Assembly (NCBI RefSeq): GCF_021462285.1
Contig: NZ_CP082787.1
Location: forward strand, 434,001-498,000
Length of the DNA stretch: 64,000 nt
Direction of reading: 5' to 3'
Source: Serratia entomophila
Lineage (GTDB): Bacteria > Pseudomonadota > Gammaproteobacteria > Enterobacterales > Enterobacteriaceae
This document shows, piece after piece, positions 18,049-27,046 of the stretch. The number at the start of each line of letters is the position of its first letter. Within the stretch, counting starts at the first letter, position 1. Made by a program: the position numbers and the translations under genes. Under the pieces are notes generated by a model, which was not told the origin of the DNA, searched no databases, and worked only from the letters and a program-made list of their open reading frames with translations.

Positions 18049-20442
18049 ATGCATAAAGCCCCACGTTATACGCTATTGGCTTCATCCCTGTTGTTTTCCC
18101 TCGGCGCGCTGGCGCAGCCGGCCGGCGAACTGCCGCTGATGCCGTGGCCGCAGCAGGTTGAGCTGGCTCAACCGGCGAGCAGGCTGGTGCTGGATCACCG
18201 GCTGTCGCTAAGCCTGCAGGGCGACGATCTGGGCGATGCGCTGCCGCGCTGGCGCCAGCGCATCGAGCTGCAAACCGGCTGGACGTTGGCGCCGCAGGCG
18301 GAAAGCGCCGGGGGCGCGGCCATCGACATCGTTATCAAAGATAAGGTGGCGGCGCAGCCGCTGCCGGGCAGCGACGAGAGCTACCGGCTGGCGGTCACCC
18401 CACAAGGGGTTGCCCTCACCGCCAATACCCGCTTCGGCGCGCTGCGCGGCATGGAAACCCTGCTGCAGCTGCTGCAGACCGACGGAGAAAACACCTTCTT
18501 GCCGCTGGTGAACATCACCGACGTGCCGCGTTTCCCGTGGCGCGGCGTGCTGCTGGATTCGGCGCGCCATTTCCTGCCGGTGGCGGATATTTTGCGCCAG
18601 CTCGACGGCATGGCGGCGGCCAAACTCAACGTTTTCCACTGGCACCTGACCGACGATCAGGGCTGGCGCTTCGCCTCGCAGCGTTACCCCAAACTGCAGC
18701 AGCTGGCCAGCGACGGCCAGTTCTATAGCCGCGAGCAGATGCGGCAGGTGGTGGCCTACGCCACGGCGCGCGGCATCCGCGTGGTGCCGGAGATCGACCT
18801 GCCGGGGCACGCCTCGAGCATCGCGGTGGCTTACCCGGCGCTGATGAGCGCGCCGGGGCCGTACCGCATGGAGCGCCGGTGGGGCGTGCACCCGCCGACG
18901 CTCGATCCGACCCGCGACGAGGTTTATCGGTTTGTCGATACGATCGTCGGTGAACTGGCGGCGATCTTCCCGGATCCTTATCTGCATATCGGCGGCGATG
19001 AGGTCGACGCCAGCCAGTGGAAGGCGTCGTCATCCATTCAGGCGTTCATGCGGCAACATCAGCTGGCGGACACCCATGCGCTGCAGGCCTACTTCAACCA
19101 GCGGTTGGAGAAAATCCTCGAGAAGCACCAGCGGCAGATGGTCGGCTGGGACGAGATTTATCACCCGTCGCTGCCGCGTTCGATCGTGATCCAGTCCTGG
19201 CAGGGGCAGGATTCGCTCGGCGCCGGCGCGCAGGAGGGTTATCAGGGCATTCTGTCGACCGGTTTCTACCTCGACCAGCCGCAGAGCACCGCCTATCACT
19301 ACCGCAATGAAATCCTGCCGCAGCCGCTGGGGGTGGAAACCGCGCTGCAGCCCGGCGAACAGGCGCAGAGCTGGCAGTTCAGCATGCCGCGCCTGAAGGG
19401 CAGCGCGGTGGCGGGCAGCTTTACCCTGATCCAGGGCCGGCAGGGCTGGCGCGGTTTTATCGACTTCGACGGCAAGTCGCGCCGCGCGCTGCACGACATC
19501 GTCTGGCGCACGCCGCAGCAGGTGACGTTCCGCGTCGATACCTGGATGGGCGACACGCGGCCGGTGTTCACGCTGCAGCAGGACAAGCTCAGCGGCTATA
19601 CGTTGGTCGGCAACGTGCGTTACCCCACCAGCGGCAACAAACTGGCGGCTACTCCGCCGGGCAAACCGCCGGTGGTGCCGGACGAGAAACGGCTGGCCAA
19701 TATTCTCGGCGGCGAAGCGGCGCTGTGGGCGGAAAACGTCCGCGCGCCGCTGCTCGATCTCAAGCTGTGGCCGCGCAGCTTCGCGGTGGCGGAGCGGCTG
19801 TGGTCGGCCAAAGACGTCACCGACCAAAGCAACATGTACCGGCGGCTGGCGGCGATCGACGCCTGGTCGGTGGTGTCGGTCGGCCTGCAGCAGCACGCCG
19901 AAACCGCGCGCGAGTTCACCCGGCTGGCCAACGGCGTGGAGATCGCGCCGCTGCAGATCCTGGCCGAGGCGGTGGAGCCGGCGCAGTACTACACCCGCCA
20001 GCACCTGAAGTTCAGGGCGGGCAACTACCATCAGTTCGAGCCGCTCAATCGCTTTGTCGATGCCCTGCCGCCGGAAAGCAACGCAGTGCGCGAGATGGGG
20101 CAGCAGGTGGCGGCGCTGTTGCAGGACAACAACAACCGGGCGGCGGCGCAGGCGCTGCGCGAACGCCTGCTGCGCTGGCAGCTGAACGGCGCGGCTGTGA
20201 AAACGTTGATTGCAGGCAACCGGGTGATGCAGGCGCTGGCGCCGGTGGCGCAGGACGTCGGCGCGCTGTCGACGCTGGGGCTGATGCTGCTGGAGCGCCG
20301 GCAGCAGGGTAAACCGTTGAGCAGCGCCGAGGCCGAACGGGCGCAGCAGCAGCTGGACGCGGCGGCGCAGGCGCGCGACGAGGTGGTGATCGCGGCGGTG
20401 TATCCGCTGGAGGCGCTGCTGCGCGGCCTTCGGGTGGAATAA
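18049..20442 (+). CDS. GH20 beta-N-acetylhexosaminidase, exported
   Basis: 797 residues. A signal peptide covers about the first 22 residues (cleavage after GALAQ-like segment), so it acts in the periplasm or outside. An N-terminal GH20b domain is followed by the TIM barrel beginning PRFPWRGVLLDSARHF. The catalytic pair is D317-E318 in HIGGDEVD; FHWHLTDDQGWR and VPEIDLPGHA are other GH20 blocks. A domain of about 100 residues (PA14-like in position, near residues 430-540) interrupts the barrel. It would release N-acetylglucosamine from chitin oligomers or glycans. It stands alone, upstream of a hairpin shared with the convergent Anbu operon. Confidence 0.92.
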   Translation: MHKAPRYTLLASSLLFSLGALAQPAGELPLMPWPQQVELAQPASRLVLDHRLSLSLQGDDLGDALPRWRQRIELQTGWTLAPQAESAGGAAIDIVIKDKVAAQPLPGSDESYRLAVTPQGVALTANTRFGALRGMETLLQLLQTDGENTFLPLVNITDVPRFPWRGVLLDSARHFLPVADILRQLDGMAAAKLNVFHWHLTDDQGWRFASQRYPKLQQLASDGQFYSREQMRQVVAYATARGIRVVPEIDLPGHASSIAVAYPALMSAPGPYRMERRWGVHPPTLDPTRDEVYRFVDTIVGELAAIFPDPYLHIGGDEVDASQWKASSSIQAFMRQHQLADTHALQAYFNQRLEKILEKHQRQMVGWDEIYHPSLPRSIVIQSWQGQDSLGAGAQEGYQGILSTGFYLDQPQSTAYHYRNEILPQPLGVETALQPGEQAQSWQFSMPRLKGSAVAGSFTLIQGRQGWRGFIDFDGKSRRALHDIVWRTPQQVTFRVDTWMGDTRPVFTLQQDKLSGYTLVGNVRYPTSGNKLAATPPGKPPVVPDEKRLANILGGEAALWAENVRAPLLDLKLWPRSFAVAERLWSAKDVTDQSNMYRRLAAIDAWSVVSVGLQQHAETAREFTRLANGVEIAPLQILAEAVEPAQYYTRQHLKFRAGNYHQFEPLNRFVDALPPESNAVREMGQQVAALLQDNNNRAAAQALRERLLRWQLNGAAVKTLIAGNRVMQALAPVAQDVGALSTLGLMLLERRQQGKPLSSAEAERAQQQLDAAAQARDEVVIAAVYPLEALLRGLRVE

Positions 20443-20448
20443 CCGCAG

Positions 20449-20470
20449 GGGGCTCGGCAGGCCGAGCCCC
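20449..20470. terminator. Shared hairpin between hexosaminidase and Anbu operon
   Basis: GGGGCTCGG and CCGAGCCCC form a 9-bp stem with a 4-base loop between two convergent genes 36 bases apart. There is no T-run on either strand, so termination strength is uncertain. Confidence 0.5.
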
Positions 20471-20478
20471 AAAAGTCC

Positions 20479-21207
20479 TTACAGCGCCAGCGGCGGCAGC
20501 TGTTTGAAAATGCTGACCAGCCCTTCGCCCCAGCCTTTGCGGATGGCGCTGAAGTGCGGGTGATCTTCGGTGATGCGGTATTGCTGGGCGCTGCTGAAGC
20601 TGCCGCGCGGGTAGATCATCACGTCGAGCGGCAGCCCGACCGACAGATTGCTGCGCAGGGTCGAATCCAGCGAGATCAGCGCGCACTGCATCGCCTGCTC
20701 CAGCGGGGTATCGTAGTTCAGCACCCGATCGATGATCGGCTTGCCGTATTTGCTTTCGCCGATCTGGAAGTAGGGGGTGTCGCGGGTAGCCTCGATAAAG
20801 TTGCCCTGCGGGTAGATATGGAACAGCCGGGTCTCTTCGCCGCGGATCTGGCCGCCGAGCAGCAGATTGCAGCTGAAATCGGTGGTGCTGCCGCTCTGCT
20901 GCGCCTCGCTGTCGCGCTGGATCACTTCGCGCACCGTTTCGCCCACCAGGCTGGCGGCTTCGTACAGGCTGGGCGCGTTCAGCAGGTTGGGGCGCTCGGC
21001 GTCCTGGCTGCGGCGCAGCAGCAGGCTGATGATGCTCTGGGTGGTCGCCAGATTGCCGGCGCTCTGCAGCACCAGCGTGCGTTCGCCGTCCTGCTGGAAC
21101 ACGTGCAGTTTGCGGAAGGTGGAGATATGGTCCACCCCGGCGTTGGTGCGTGAATCGGAAGCAAAGACCAGCCCGGACGACAAGCGCATGGCCACACAAT
21201 AGGTCAT
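20479..21207 (-). CDS. Anbu, proteasome-like peptidase
   Basis: 242 residues starting MTYCVAMRLSSGLVFASDSR. Anbu is a bacterial homologue of proteasome beta subunits; removal of Met1 exposes a Thr nucleophile, here T2. DSRTNAG corresponds to the conserved aspartate of the active site, and the length is usual. An upstream in-frame ATG exists, but the ATG at 21207 preceded by GAGGAATT is the one that places Thr second. It is the last gene of a leftward operon with transglutaminase, alpha-E and ATP-grasp genes, the standard Anbu neighbourhood. Physiological substrates are not established. Confidence 0.92.
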   Translation of the reverse strand: MTYCVAMRLSSGLVFASDSRTNAGVDHISTFRKLHVFQQDGERTLVLQSAGNLATTQSIISLLLRRSQDAERPNLLNAPSLYEAASLVGETVREVIQRDSEAQQSGSTTDFSCNLLLGGQIRGEETRLFHIYPQGNFIEATRDTPYFQIGESKYGKPIIDRVLNYDTPLEQAMQCALISLDSTLRSNLSVGLPLDVMIYPRGSFSSAQQYRITEDHPHFSAIRKGWGEGLVSIFKQLPPLAL

Positions 21208-21282
21208 ACCACAATTCCTCAATACAAGACTGGCACGCCGCCAAACGCCAGCGTGCCCGAAACTTTCGCCGGCGGCAAGCGG

Positions 21283-22077
21283 CTACTGGCCGGCCGGCAT
21301 CATCTGCACCGCGGCGATGGTGTGCATGTCCTCGCAGCCGCCGCCCAACCGCATGCCGCGCACCGGGCAGGCGTCCAGATAGTCGATGCCCACCGCCAGC
21401 TTAAGGTGCTGATTCGGCAAACGGGTGTTGTTGGTAATGTCGAAACTGTGCCAGCGGTCTTCCACCCAGGCCTCCGCCCAGGCGTGGGTGGCGACGTGGG
21501 TGGAGTCTTCGCTGTACAGGTAGCCGCTGACGTAGCGCGCCGGAATGTTCAGGCTGCGGCAGCAGGCCAGAAATACGTGGGTGTGATCCTGGCAGACCCC
21601 GCTGCCGGTGGCGAAGGCCTCGACGGCGCTGTCGGTCACCTGGGTGGCGCCCGGGTTATAGGGCATTTTCAGCAGCAGTTCGCCCATCAGCCGTTCCAGC
21701 CCGGCCAGCACCGCCTGCGGCTGGTGGTAGCGCAGGGCGAAAGCCTGGATCGCGGCGTCGGGCTGGGTCAGCGGGCTGTGGCGCAGGAACACCAGCGGCG
21801 ACAGATGGCCCAGCGCCAGATCTTCGACGCCGTCTTCGATTTCCACCACCCCCTGCGCCCGAATGGTGATCGCCTGATGCGGTTCGTCCAGCGTCAGCAC
21901 GTGCAGCACGTTGCCGAAGGCGTCGGTGGTGCACACTGCGTTTTCCGGCAGCGTCAGTTGCCAGGAGAGAATGCGCTGATGCTGCGAGTTTTGCGGCGTC
22001 AACCGCAGGTATTGGGTGCTGCGCTGCACCTGTTGCGCGTAGTGGTAATGGGTGCTGTGCTCAATGTTCAGTTTCAT
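21283..22077 (-). CDS. Transglutaminase-like peptidase of the Anbu operon
   Basis: 264 residues. An N-terminal beta domain (MKLNIEHSTHYHYAQQVQRSTQYLRLTP) precedes a transglutaminase-like cysteine peptidase core. The catalytic triad is visible as GSGVCQDHTHVFLACCR (Cys), ATHAWAEAWV (His) and SFDITNN (Asp). The ATG overlaps the stop of the alpha-E gene (ATGA) and has GGAGG just upstream. The family is predicted to act on peptides or isopeptide bonds together with the ATP-grasp ligase and Anbu. Confidence 0.92.
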   Translation of the reverse strand: MKLNIEHSTHYHYAQQVQRSTQYLRLTPQNSQHQRILSWQLTLPENAVCTTDAFGNVLHVLTLDEPHQAITIRAQGVVEIEDGVEDLALGHLSPLVFLRHSPLTQPDAAIQAFALRYHQPQAVLAGLERLMGELLLKMPYNPGATQVTDSAVEAFATGSGVCQDHTHVFLACCRSLNIPARYVSGYLYSEDSTHVATHAWAEAWVEDRWHSFDITNNTRLPNQHLKLAVGIDYLDACPVRGMRLGGGCEDMHTIAAVQMMPAGQ

Positions 22078-23003
22078 TGCGCCTCCAGATAAGTGTGGTG
22101 AATGCTTTCGGCGATGCCGCTGACCTGCCCGAGGAAGGCGTCCAGCCAGTCGCTCAGGCCGATCCGGCTCAGGTCTTTCATGCTGCTGAAGCGCAGCTCG
22201 GCGTGCAGGGTGTGCGCCAGGCGGCGCGGTTGATTGGCGCTGTTGCCGCCGATCTGTTCCAACTGCTGCACCATGTCGCCGACGCAGGCCAGCAGCGAAC
22301 GCGGGATCTCGTTGCGCAGGATCATCAGCTCGGCGATGGTTTCCCGGCTCAGTTGCTGCTTGTAGATGCTGTGATAGGCTTCGCGCGCGCTCACCGCCCG
22401 CAGCAGCGTGTCCATACGGTAGTATTCGCGCACCGGGTCGCCGTCGCTGTCCATCAGCGCGTTTTTCACCCCCAGCAGGCGGGCGGTGCCGTCGGCCCGC
22501 TCCAGCAGGGTGCCGAGGCGAATAAAGCACATGGCGTCGCTGCGCAGCAGGGTGCCGAACATCGCGCCGCGGAACAGGTGCGAGCGTTCCTTCACCCAGT
22601 CGAAGAAGGCGTCGGCGCCGACCGAGCCGATGCCCTGGCGGCGGATCAGCTTCATCTCGATCCAGGTGGCGTTGATGCTCTCCCAGACTTCGGAAGACAG
22701 GCTGCCGCGCACCGCGTGGGCGTTGCCCCAGCCCATCTGCAGGCAGCTGTAGATGCTGCTGTGGTTGCGGCTGTCGAGGGCGAAGAAGCTCACCAGGTTG
22801 GCCATCGTCAGCTCGGGGTAGGCGGCGGCGTACAGCTGGCCGGTGCCGGTCAGATCGAGCGGCACCTGCAGATCCCGATCGCCGCCGTCGCGGATCGGCA
22901 TCATCGACAGTTTGTTGGTGACGTCGAGCACCCGGGCGATGCTTTCCGCCCGCTCCAGATAGCGGGCCATCCAATAGAGTTCACTGGCGGTGCGGCTCAG
23001 CAT
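22074..23003 (-). CDS. Alpha-E domain protein of the Anbu operon
   Basis: 309 residues, nearly all alpha-helical, starting MLSRTASELYWMARYLERAESIARVLDV, the hallmark of alpha-E (DUF403) proteins. The SIYSCLQMGWGNAHAVRGSLSSEVWE and GTLLERADGTARLLGVKN blocks are typical. Its biochemical role is unknown; it always travels with the circularly permuted ATP-grasp protein. The start overlaps the end of the ATP-grasp gene by 7 bases and GGAGGACG precedes it. Confidence 0.92.
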   Translation of the reverse strand: MLSRTASELYWMARYLERAESIARVLDVTNKLSMMPIRDGGDRDLQVPLDLTGTGQLYAAAYPELTMANLVSFFALDSRNHSSIYSCLQMGWGNAHAVRGSLSSEVWESINATWIEMKLIRRQGIGSVGADAFFDWVKERSHLFRGAMFGTLLRSDAMCFIRLGTLLERADGTARLLGVKNALMDSDGDPVREYYRMDTLLRAVSAREAYHSIYKQQLSRETIAELMILRNEIPRSLLACVGDMVQQLEQIGGNSANQPRRLAHTLHAELRFSSMKDLSRIGLSDWLDAFLGQVSGIAESIHHTYLEAQ

Positions 23004-24433
23004 GCGTCGTCCTCCAATACCCAGGTGTCCTTGGTGCCGCCGCCCTGCGACGAGTTCACCACCAGCGAACCCTCCGCCAGCGCCACCCGGGTCAGGCCGC
23101 CGGGCACCAGGCGGATCTCCGCGCCGCTCAGGGCGAACGGCCGCAGGTCGATATGGCGCGGCGCCAGGCCGTCGTTGACGAAGGTCGGGCAGGTGGAGAG
23201 CGCCAGGGTGTTCTGCGCAATGTAGTTCTGCGGCCGGGCCTGCAGCAGCGCGCGGAAGTTGGCGATCTCGTCCTTGCTGGCCGCCGGGCCGATCAGCATG
23301 CCGTAGCCGCCGGCGCCGTGCACCTCTTTCACCACCATCTGCTCCAGGTTGGCCAGCACGTAAGACAGCTCGTTTTTGTGGCGGCACTGCCAGGTCGGCA
23401 CGTTGTTGAGGATCGGCTCTTCCTGCAGATAGAAACGCACCATCTCCGGCACATAGGGGTAGATCGACTTGTCGTCGGCTACCCCGGTGCCGATGGCGTT
23501 GGCCAGCACCACGTTGCCGGCGCGGTACACCGACAGCAGCCCCGGCACGCCGAGCATCGAATCCGGACGGAACGCCAGCGGATCGAGGAAGGCGTCGTCC
23601 ACCCGGCGGTAGATCACGTCGACCTTGCACGGCCCGGCGGTGGTGCGCATAAACACCGCGCCGTCCTTGACGAACAGGTCGGCGCTTTCCACCAGCTCAA
23701 CCCCCATTTGCTGCGCCAGGAAGCTGTGTTCGAAGTAGGCGCTGTTGAAGCGGCCGGGCGTCAGCACCACCACGGTGGGATCGTTGATCGGCGAGCTTTC
23801 GCGCAGGGTCTGCAGCAGGTGCGAGGGGTAGCGCTCCACCGGCGCGATGCGCTGCCGGGCGAACAGCTCGGGGTACAGCCGCATCATCATTTTGCGGTTT
23901 TCCAGCATGTAGGAAACGCCGGATGGGGTGCGCAGGTTGTCCTCCAGCACGTAGTACTGGCCGTCGCTGTTGCGCACCATGTCCACGCCGACGATATGCG
24001 CATAGATATTGCGGTGCAGATCGACGCCCTGCATGCAGGGCTGATATTGGTCGTTGGCCAGCACCTGCTCCGCCGGAATGATGCCGGCTTTCAGAATGTG
24101 CTGCTGGTGGTAGATATCGTGCAGGAAGGCGTTCAGCGCCTGAACGCGCTGGCGGATGCCGCGATCGAGCATCGCCCATTCGGCGGCCGGAATGATGCGC
24201 GGCACGCTGTCGAATGGGATCAGCCGCTCGGCGCCGTCGTCGTCGCCATAGACGTTAAAGGTAATGCCCACCCGGTGAAACAGCAGCGCGGCCTCTTCCC
24301 GCTTGCGTTGCACGGCCTTGTGGTCGGCCTGTTGCAGCCAATGCCAGTAAGCTGCGTAATGGCCCCGGTGTTTCCCCTCAGCCAGAAGCATCTCATCAAA
24401 AAACGGTGAAGCGGACAGATTGATATTCAGCAT
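22997..24433 (-). CDS. Circularly permuted ATP-grasp protein
   Basis: 478 residues, family of predicted peptide-forming ATP-grasp ligases (CP_ATPgrasp/DUF404-407). Landmarks include DGQYYVLEDNLRTPSGVSYMLENR, PGRFNSAYFEHSFLAQQMGVELVE, VIYRRVDDAFLDPL, and VVKEVHGAGGYGMLIGP. I chose the ATG at 24433 (MLNINLSASPFFDEM) because GAGGTGACG lies directly upstream; the frame is open ten codons further. It is the first gene of the Anbu operon and presumably makes a peptide tag or product handled by its neighbours. Confidence 0.92.
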   Translation of the reverse strand: MLNINLSASPFFDEMLLAEGKHRGHYAAYWHWLQQADHKAVQRKREEAALLFHRVGITFNVYGDDDGAERLIPFDSVPRIIPAAEWAMLDRGIRQRVQALNAFLHDIYHQQHILKAGIIPAEQVLANDQYQPCMQGVDLHRNIYAHIVGVDMVRNSDGQYYVLEDNLRTPSGVSYMLENRKMMMRLYPELFARQRIAPVERYPSHLLQTLRESSPINDPTVVVLTPGRFNSAYFEHSFLAQQMGVELVESADLFVKDGAVFMRTTAGPCKVDVIYRRVDDAFLDPLAFRPDSMLGVPGLLSVYRAGNVVLANAIGTGVADDKSIYPYVPEMVRFYLQEEPILNNVPTWQCRHKNELSYVLANLEQMVVKEVHGAGGYGMLIGPAASKDEIANFRALLQARPQNYIAQNTLALSTCPTFVNDGLAPRHIDLRPFALSGAEIRLVPGGLTRVALAEGSLVVNSSQGGGTKDTWVLEDDAC

Positions 24434-24625
24434 CGTCACCTCGTCGACATTGCAGGCTGTCAATCAATCGAGCATAAAATGTGCCAAGGTGAGAAAGGGG
24501 CGGAAATGGCGCGTAGCGGCGCGTTTCAGGCGGAAAAAGGCACGCTTTTAGTGCAAGGCCGGGTGGAGGCGCCTTAAAAGGGGGCGAATGGGAGCGTGGA
24601 TGGTCGTTGATGGTTCAGCGTCGGC

Positions 24626-24656
24626 AAATAAAAACGGCCAGCCGGGGCTGACCGTT
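24626..24656 (-). terminator. Rho-independent terminator of ridA
   Basis: Read leftward: AACGGTCAGCC, CCGG loop, GGCTGGCCGTT-like arm, followed by TTTTTATTT. A good stem with a T-run, 17 bases beyond the ridA stop. Confidence 0.85.
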
Positions 24657-24673
24657 ATGCGCGCTATCGTGGA

Positions 24674-25060
24674 TTAACGACGAACGGCGATGGCTTCGAT
24701 CTCGATCTTCACGTCTTTCGGCAGACGGGCCACTTCGACGCAGGAACGGGCCGGGAACGGCGCGCTGTGCTCGCTGAAGAAGGCTTCGTATGCGGCGTTG
24801 ACGGTGGCGAAGTCGTTCAGGTCTTTGACGAACACCGTGGTTTTCACGATGTCGGCTACTTTCAGGCCGGCGGCTTCGACGATCGCCTTCACGTTCTCCA
24901 GCGACTGGCGCGCCTGAGCGGTGACGTCGTCGGCAACTGCGCCGGTTTTCGGATCGACCGGGATCTGGCCGGAAGTGATGATCATGCTGCCCAGATCAAC
25001 GCCCTGCACGTAAGGACCAATGGCTGCCGGGGCGAGTTCAGTGCTGATGTTACGTGACAT
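24674..25060 (-). CDS. ridA: RidA, enamine/imine deaminase
   Basis: 128 residues, the family length. It hydrolyses reactive enamine/imine intermediates such as 2-aminoacrylate released by threonine/serine dehydratases. The signature near the C-terminus (AAFPARSCVEVARLPKDVKIEIEAIA-like, with the key arginine in PARS) and GPYVQGVDLGSMIITSGQIPVDP are present. The ATG at 25060 has AGGAG eight bases upstream. It lies downstream of pyrBI in the same direction, as in E. coli, with an ERIC element in between. Confidence 0.95.
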   Translation of the reverse strand: MSRNISTELAPAAIGPYVQGVDLGSMIITSGQIPVDPKTGAVADDVTAQARQSLENVKAIVEAAGLKVADIVKTTVFVKDLNDFATVNAAYEAFFSEHSAPFPARSCVEVARLPKDVKIEIEAIAVRR

Positions 25061-25076
25061 TTTTTCTCCTAATATA

Positions 25077-25199
25077 TACCCGTCATACTTGAAGCTGCCT
25101 CTGTGTTGGCTGCGCTCACTTACCCGAATCACTTACTCCTGTAAGCTCATCGGGATGCGCTCCCTTGCCGCCTTGATGCAACTCCAATTATTTTGGGTA
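25077..25199. repeat. ERIC element, full length, between pyrI and ridA
   Basis: About 123 bp from TACCC to GGGTA, with the GTAAGCTCATCGGGATGCGC core related to the ERIC1R sequence. It starts 17 bases upstream of the ridA start, so it lies in the ridA leader. A further ERIC-like arm (CATTTGTCTTTCAAACCGCAGC) follows directly at about 25202-25245. Confidence 0.88.
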
Positions 25200-25335
25200 T
25201 GCCATTTGTCTTTCAAACCGCAGCGTTGTTGGCTGCGTGCGATCACCGTAGGGGACGAATACATGCGTTCTCTACGGCATTCCATTATAGGGAGTGGCGA
25301 GCGGATTAACAGCGCCGTCCGGTAAATGAGCCGAT

Positions 25336-25800
25336 TCAATCCGCCTGCAGCACCACCTGATGCTCGAACTCTTTTTCGCAGTAGCGGCACTTCAGGTGCA
25401 CCTCGCCGTCGCGCGATTTAACGCTGAAGCTCGAGGCCACCGGCTCGCTGCGGCTGATGCAGTTGCCGTTCGGGCAGGTCAGCACGCCGTCGATATGGTC
25501 CGGCAGGCTGAGGGTCAGCTTGCGCACCACCTCGTAGTTGTCGATGCGGTTTACCGTGGCCTTCGGCGCGTACATCGCCAGCTGGTTGGCCTGCTGTTCG
25601 GTCAGGAAGGTGTTCTCGATCTTGATCAGGTCTTTGCGGCCCAGCTCGTTGGAGGGCAGGTTCAGGCCGATGGTGATGCGCTGATCGGTGGCGGTCAGCT
25701 TGAACAGCGTCAGCAGCTTGAAGCCGACCTGCGCCGGAATATGGTCAATCACCGTACCGCATTTGATCGCTTCGACCTGCAGTTTGTTATCGTGAGTCAT
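25336..25800 (-). CDS. pyrI: PyrI, aspartate carbamoyltransferase regulatory chain
   Basis: 154 residues (E. coli 153). It binds CTP, UTP or ATP in the N-terminal allosteric domain ([21 protein letters not shown]) and contacts PyrB through a C-terminal zinc domain with ligands in CPNGNC and CRYC. The gene begins 12 bases after the pyrB stop, so both are made from one transcript and assemble as a dodecamer in the cytosol. Confidence 0.97.
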   Translation of the reverse strand: MTHDNKLQVEAIKCGTVIDHIPAQVGFKLLTLFKLTATDQRITIGLNLPSNELGRKDLIKIENTFLTEQQANQLAMYAPKATVNRIDNYEVVRKLTLSLPDHIDGVLTCPNGNCISRSEPVASSFSVKSRDGEVHLKCRYCEKEFEHQVVLQAD

Positions 25801-25812
25801 GACGGTTCCCCC

Positions 25813-26748
25813 TTAAAGAGCCAAATCTGCGGTTAATACCAGCGCCAGCAGCGCCTGGCGGGCGAAGATGCCGTTGCCCGCCTGTTGGAAGTAGTAGGCG
25901 TACGGCGTGGTGTCCACGTCTGTGGTGATTTCGTCGATGCGCGGCAGCGGATGCAGCACCTTCAGGTTGTCGCGCGCACCGGCCAGATCCGCGGCGCGCA
26001 GGACGAACTGCGCCTTCACGTTGGCGTATTCGGAAGGGTCGAGGCGCTCTTTCTGCACCCGGGTCATGTAGAGAATATCCAGCTCCGGCACCACCTCTTC
26101 GATGCTGCCGTGCAGGCTGTATTCGATGCCTTTTTCTTCCAGCATCTTCAGGATATAGGCCGGCATCGCCAGCGCTTCCGGGGCGATAAAGTAGAAGCGG
26201 TTGCCTTCGAACTTGGCCAGCGCCTGAGTCAGCGAGTGTACGGTACGGCCGTATTTCAGGTCGCCCACCATGGCGATGTTGATGTTGTTCAGGCGGCCCT
26301 GGGTTTCCTGAATGGTGAACAGGTCCAGCAGGGTTTGGGTCGGGTGCTGGTTGGCGCCGTCGCCGGCGTTGAGCACCGGAATGCCGCCGGAAAACTCGGA
26401 CGCCATGCGCGCCGCGCCCTCCTGCGGGTGGCGCATCACGATGGCGTCGACGTAGGTGCCGATCACCGAGATGGTGTCGGCCAGGGTCTCGCCTTTCTTG
26501 CCCAGCGAGGTGTTGCTGCCGTCGGCGAAGCCCACCACCGAGGCGCCCAGGCGGTGCATCGAGGTTTCGAACGACAGGCGGGTACGGGTCGAGGCTTCGA
26601 AGAAGCAGCTGGCGATCACCTTGTGTTTCAACAGCTCCGGCTGCGGGTGCGCCTTCAGGCTGGCGGCGGTGCGCAGCACCAGCTCCAGATCCTCGCGGCT
26701 GAGATCGTTAATAGAGATGATATGTTTGTGATACAGCGGGTTGGCCAT
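25813..26748 (-). CDS. pyrB: PyrB, aspartate carbamoyltransferase catalytic chain
   Basis: 311 residues, identical in length to E. coli PyrB. It joins carbamoyl phosphate and L-aspartate in the first committed step of pyrimidine synthesis. Carbamoyl-phosphate binding motifs STRTRLSFE and HPTQTLLDL and the aspartate-loop HPLPRIDEI are present. A GAGGAGTG ribosome site lies just upstream. It is preceded by the pyrL leader and attenuator and followed by pyrI. Confidence 0.98.
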   Translation of the reverse strand: MANPLYHKHIISINDLSREDLELVLRTAASLKAHPQPELLKHKVIASCFFEASTRTRLSFETSMHRLGASVVGFADGSNTSLGKKGETLADTISVIGTYVDAIVMRHPQEGAARMASEFSGGIPVLNAGDGANQHPTQTLLDLFTIQETQGRLNNINIAMVGDLKYGRTVHSLTQALAKFEGNRFYFIAPEALAMPAYILKMLEEKGIEYSLHGSIEEVVPELDILYMTRVQKERLDPSEYANVKAQFVLRAADLAGARDNLKVLHPLPRIDEITTDVDTTPYAYYFQQAGNGIFARQALLALVLTADLAL

Positions 26749-26805
26749 TTTTCACTCCTCCTCGACGCGTGCCCGTGGCGCGGGACTTTTCGATATTCTT
26801 AAGGC

Positions 26806-26832
26806 AAAAAAAAGCCCCTCAACGAGGGGCTT
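26806..26832 (-). terminator. pyrBI attenuator
   Basis: Read leftward: AAGCCCCTCGTTGAGGGGCTT followed by a run of T's, 60 bases before pyrB. The pyrL stop codon falls inside the hairpin, so a ribosome closely following RNA polymerase would block its formation, as in the E. coli UTP-sensitive attenuation. Confidence 0.92.
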
Positions 26833-26932
26833 GAAACGATCGGTTTAGCAACAGGAGAAACAACGGCAGCTGGCCGCCGATTGGCAGTCGGTTTTGTCGG
26901 TTGCGGCTAACAAAACAAACGTCGTTTTTCAT
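26819..26932 (-). CDS. pyrL: PyrL leader peptide of pyrBI
   Basis: 37 residues beginning [14 protein letters not shown] and ending FQAPR, with TGA inside the attenuator. AGGAG lies six bases upstream of the ATG. The E. coli leader peptide has 44 residues and a different sequence, but the layout (short peptide, U-rich stretch around TTGTTTCTCCTGTTG, stop within the terminator) is the same. It works through translation rather than through the peptide itself. Confidence 0.88.
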
Positions 26933-26944
26933 GCTTTCTCCTGG

Positions 26945-26985
26945 CAAATTGTCGCGCATTATACTCGCGCTTTTCGCCACTGCAA
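26945..26985 (-). promoter_or_regulatory. pyrBI promoter with AATTTG start
   Basis: Read leftward: -35 TTGCAG (26980-26985), 16 bases, -10 TATAAT (26958-26963), seven bases, then AATTTG (26950-26945) at the predicted start. In E. coli pyrBI the same AATTTG start allows UTP-dependent reiterative transcription. Confidence 0.88.
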
Positions 26986-27046
26986 GCGCTAAAACGTCGA
27001 TTTTTGCGCTTTCGCAATCGATTGGCTGGCACCGGCCGCCCGCCGC

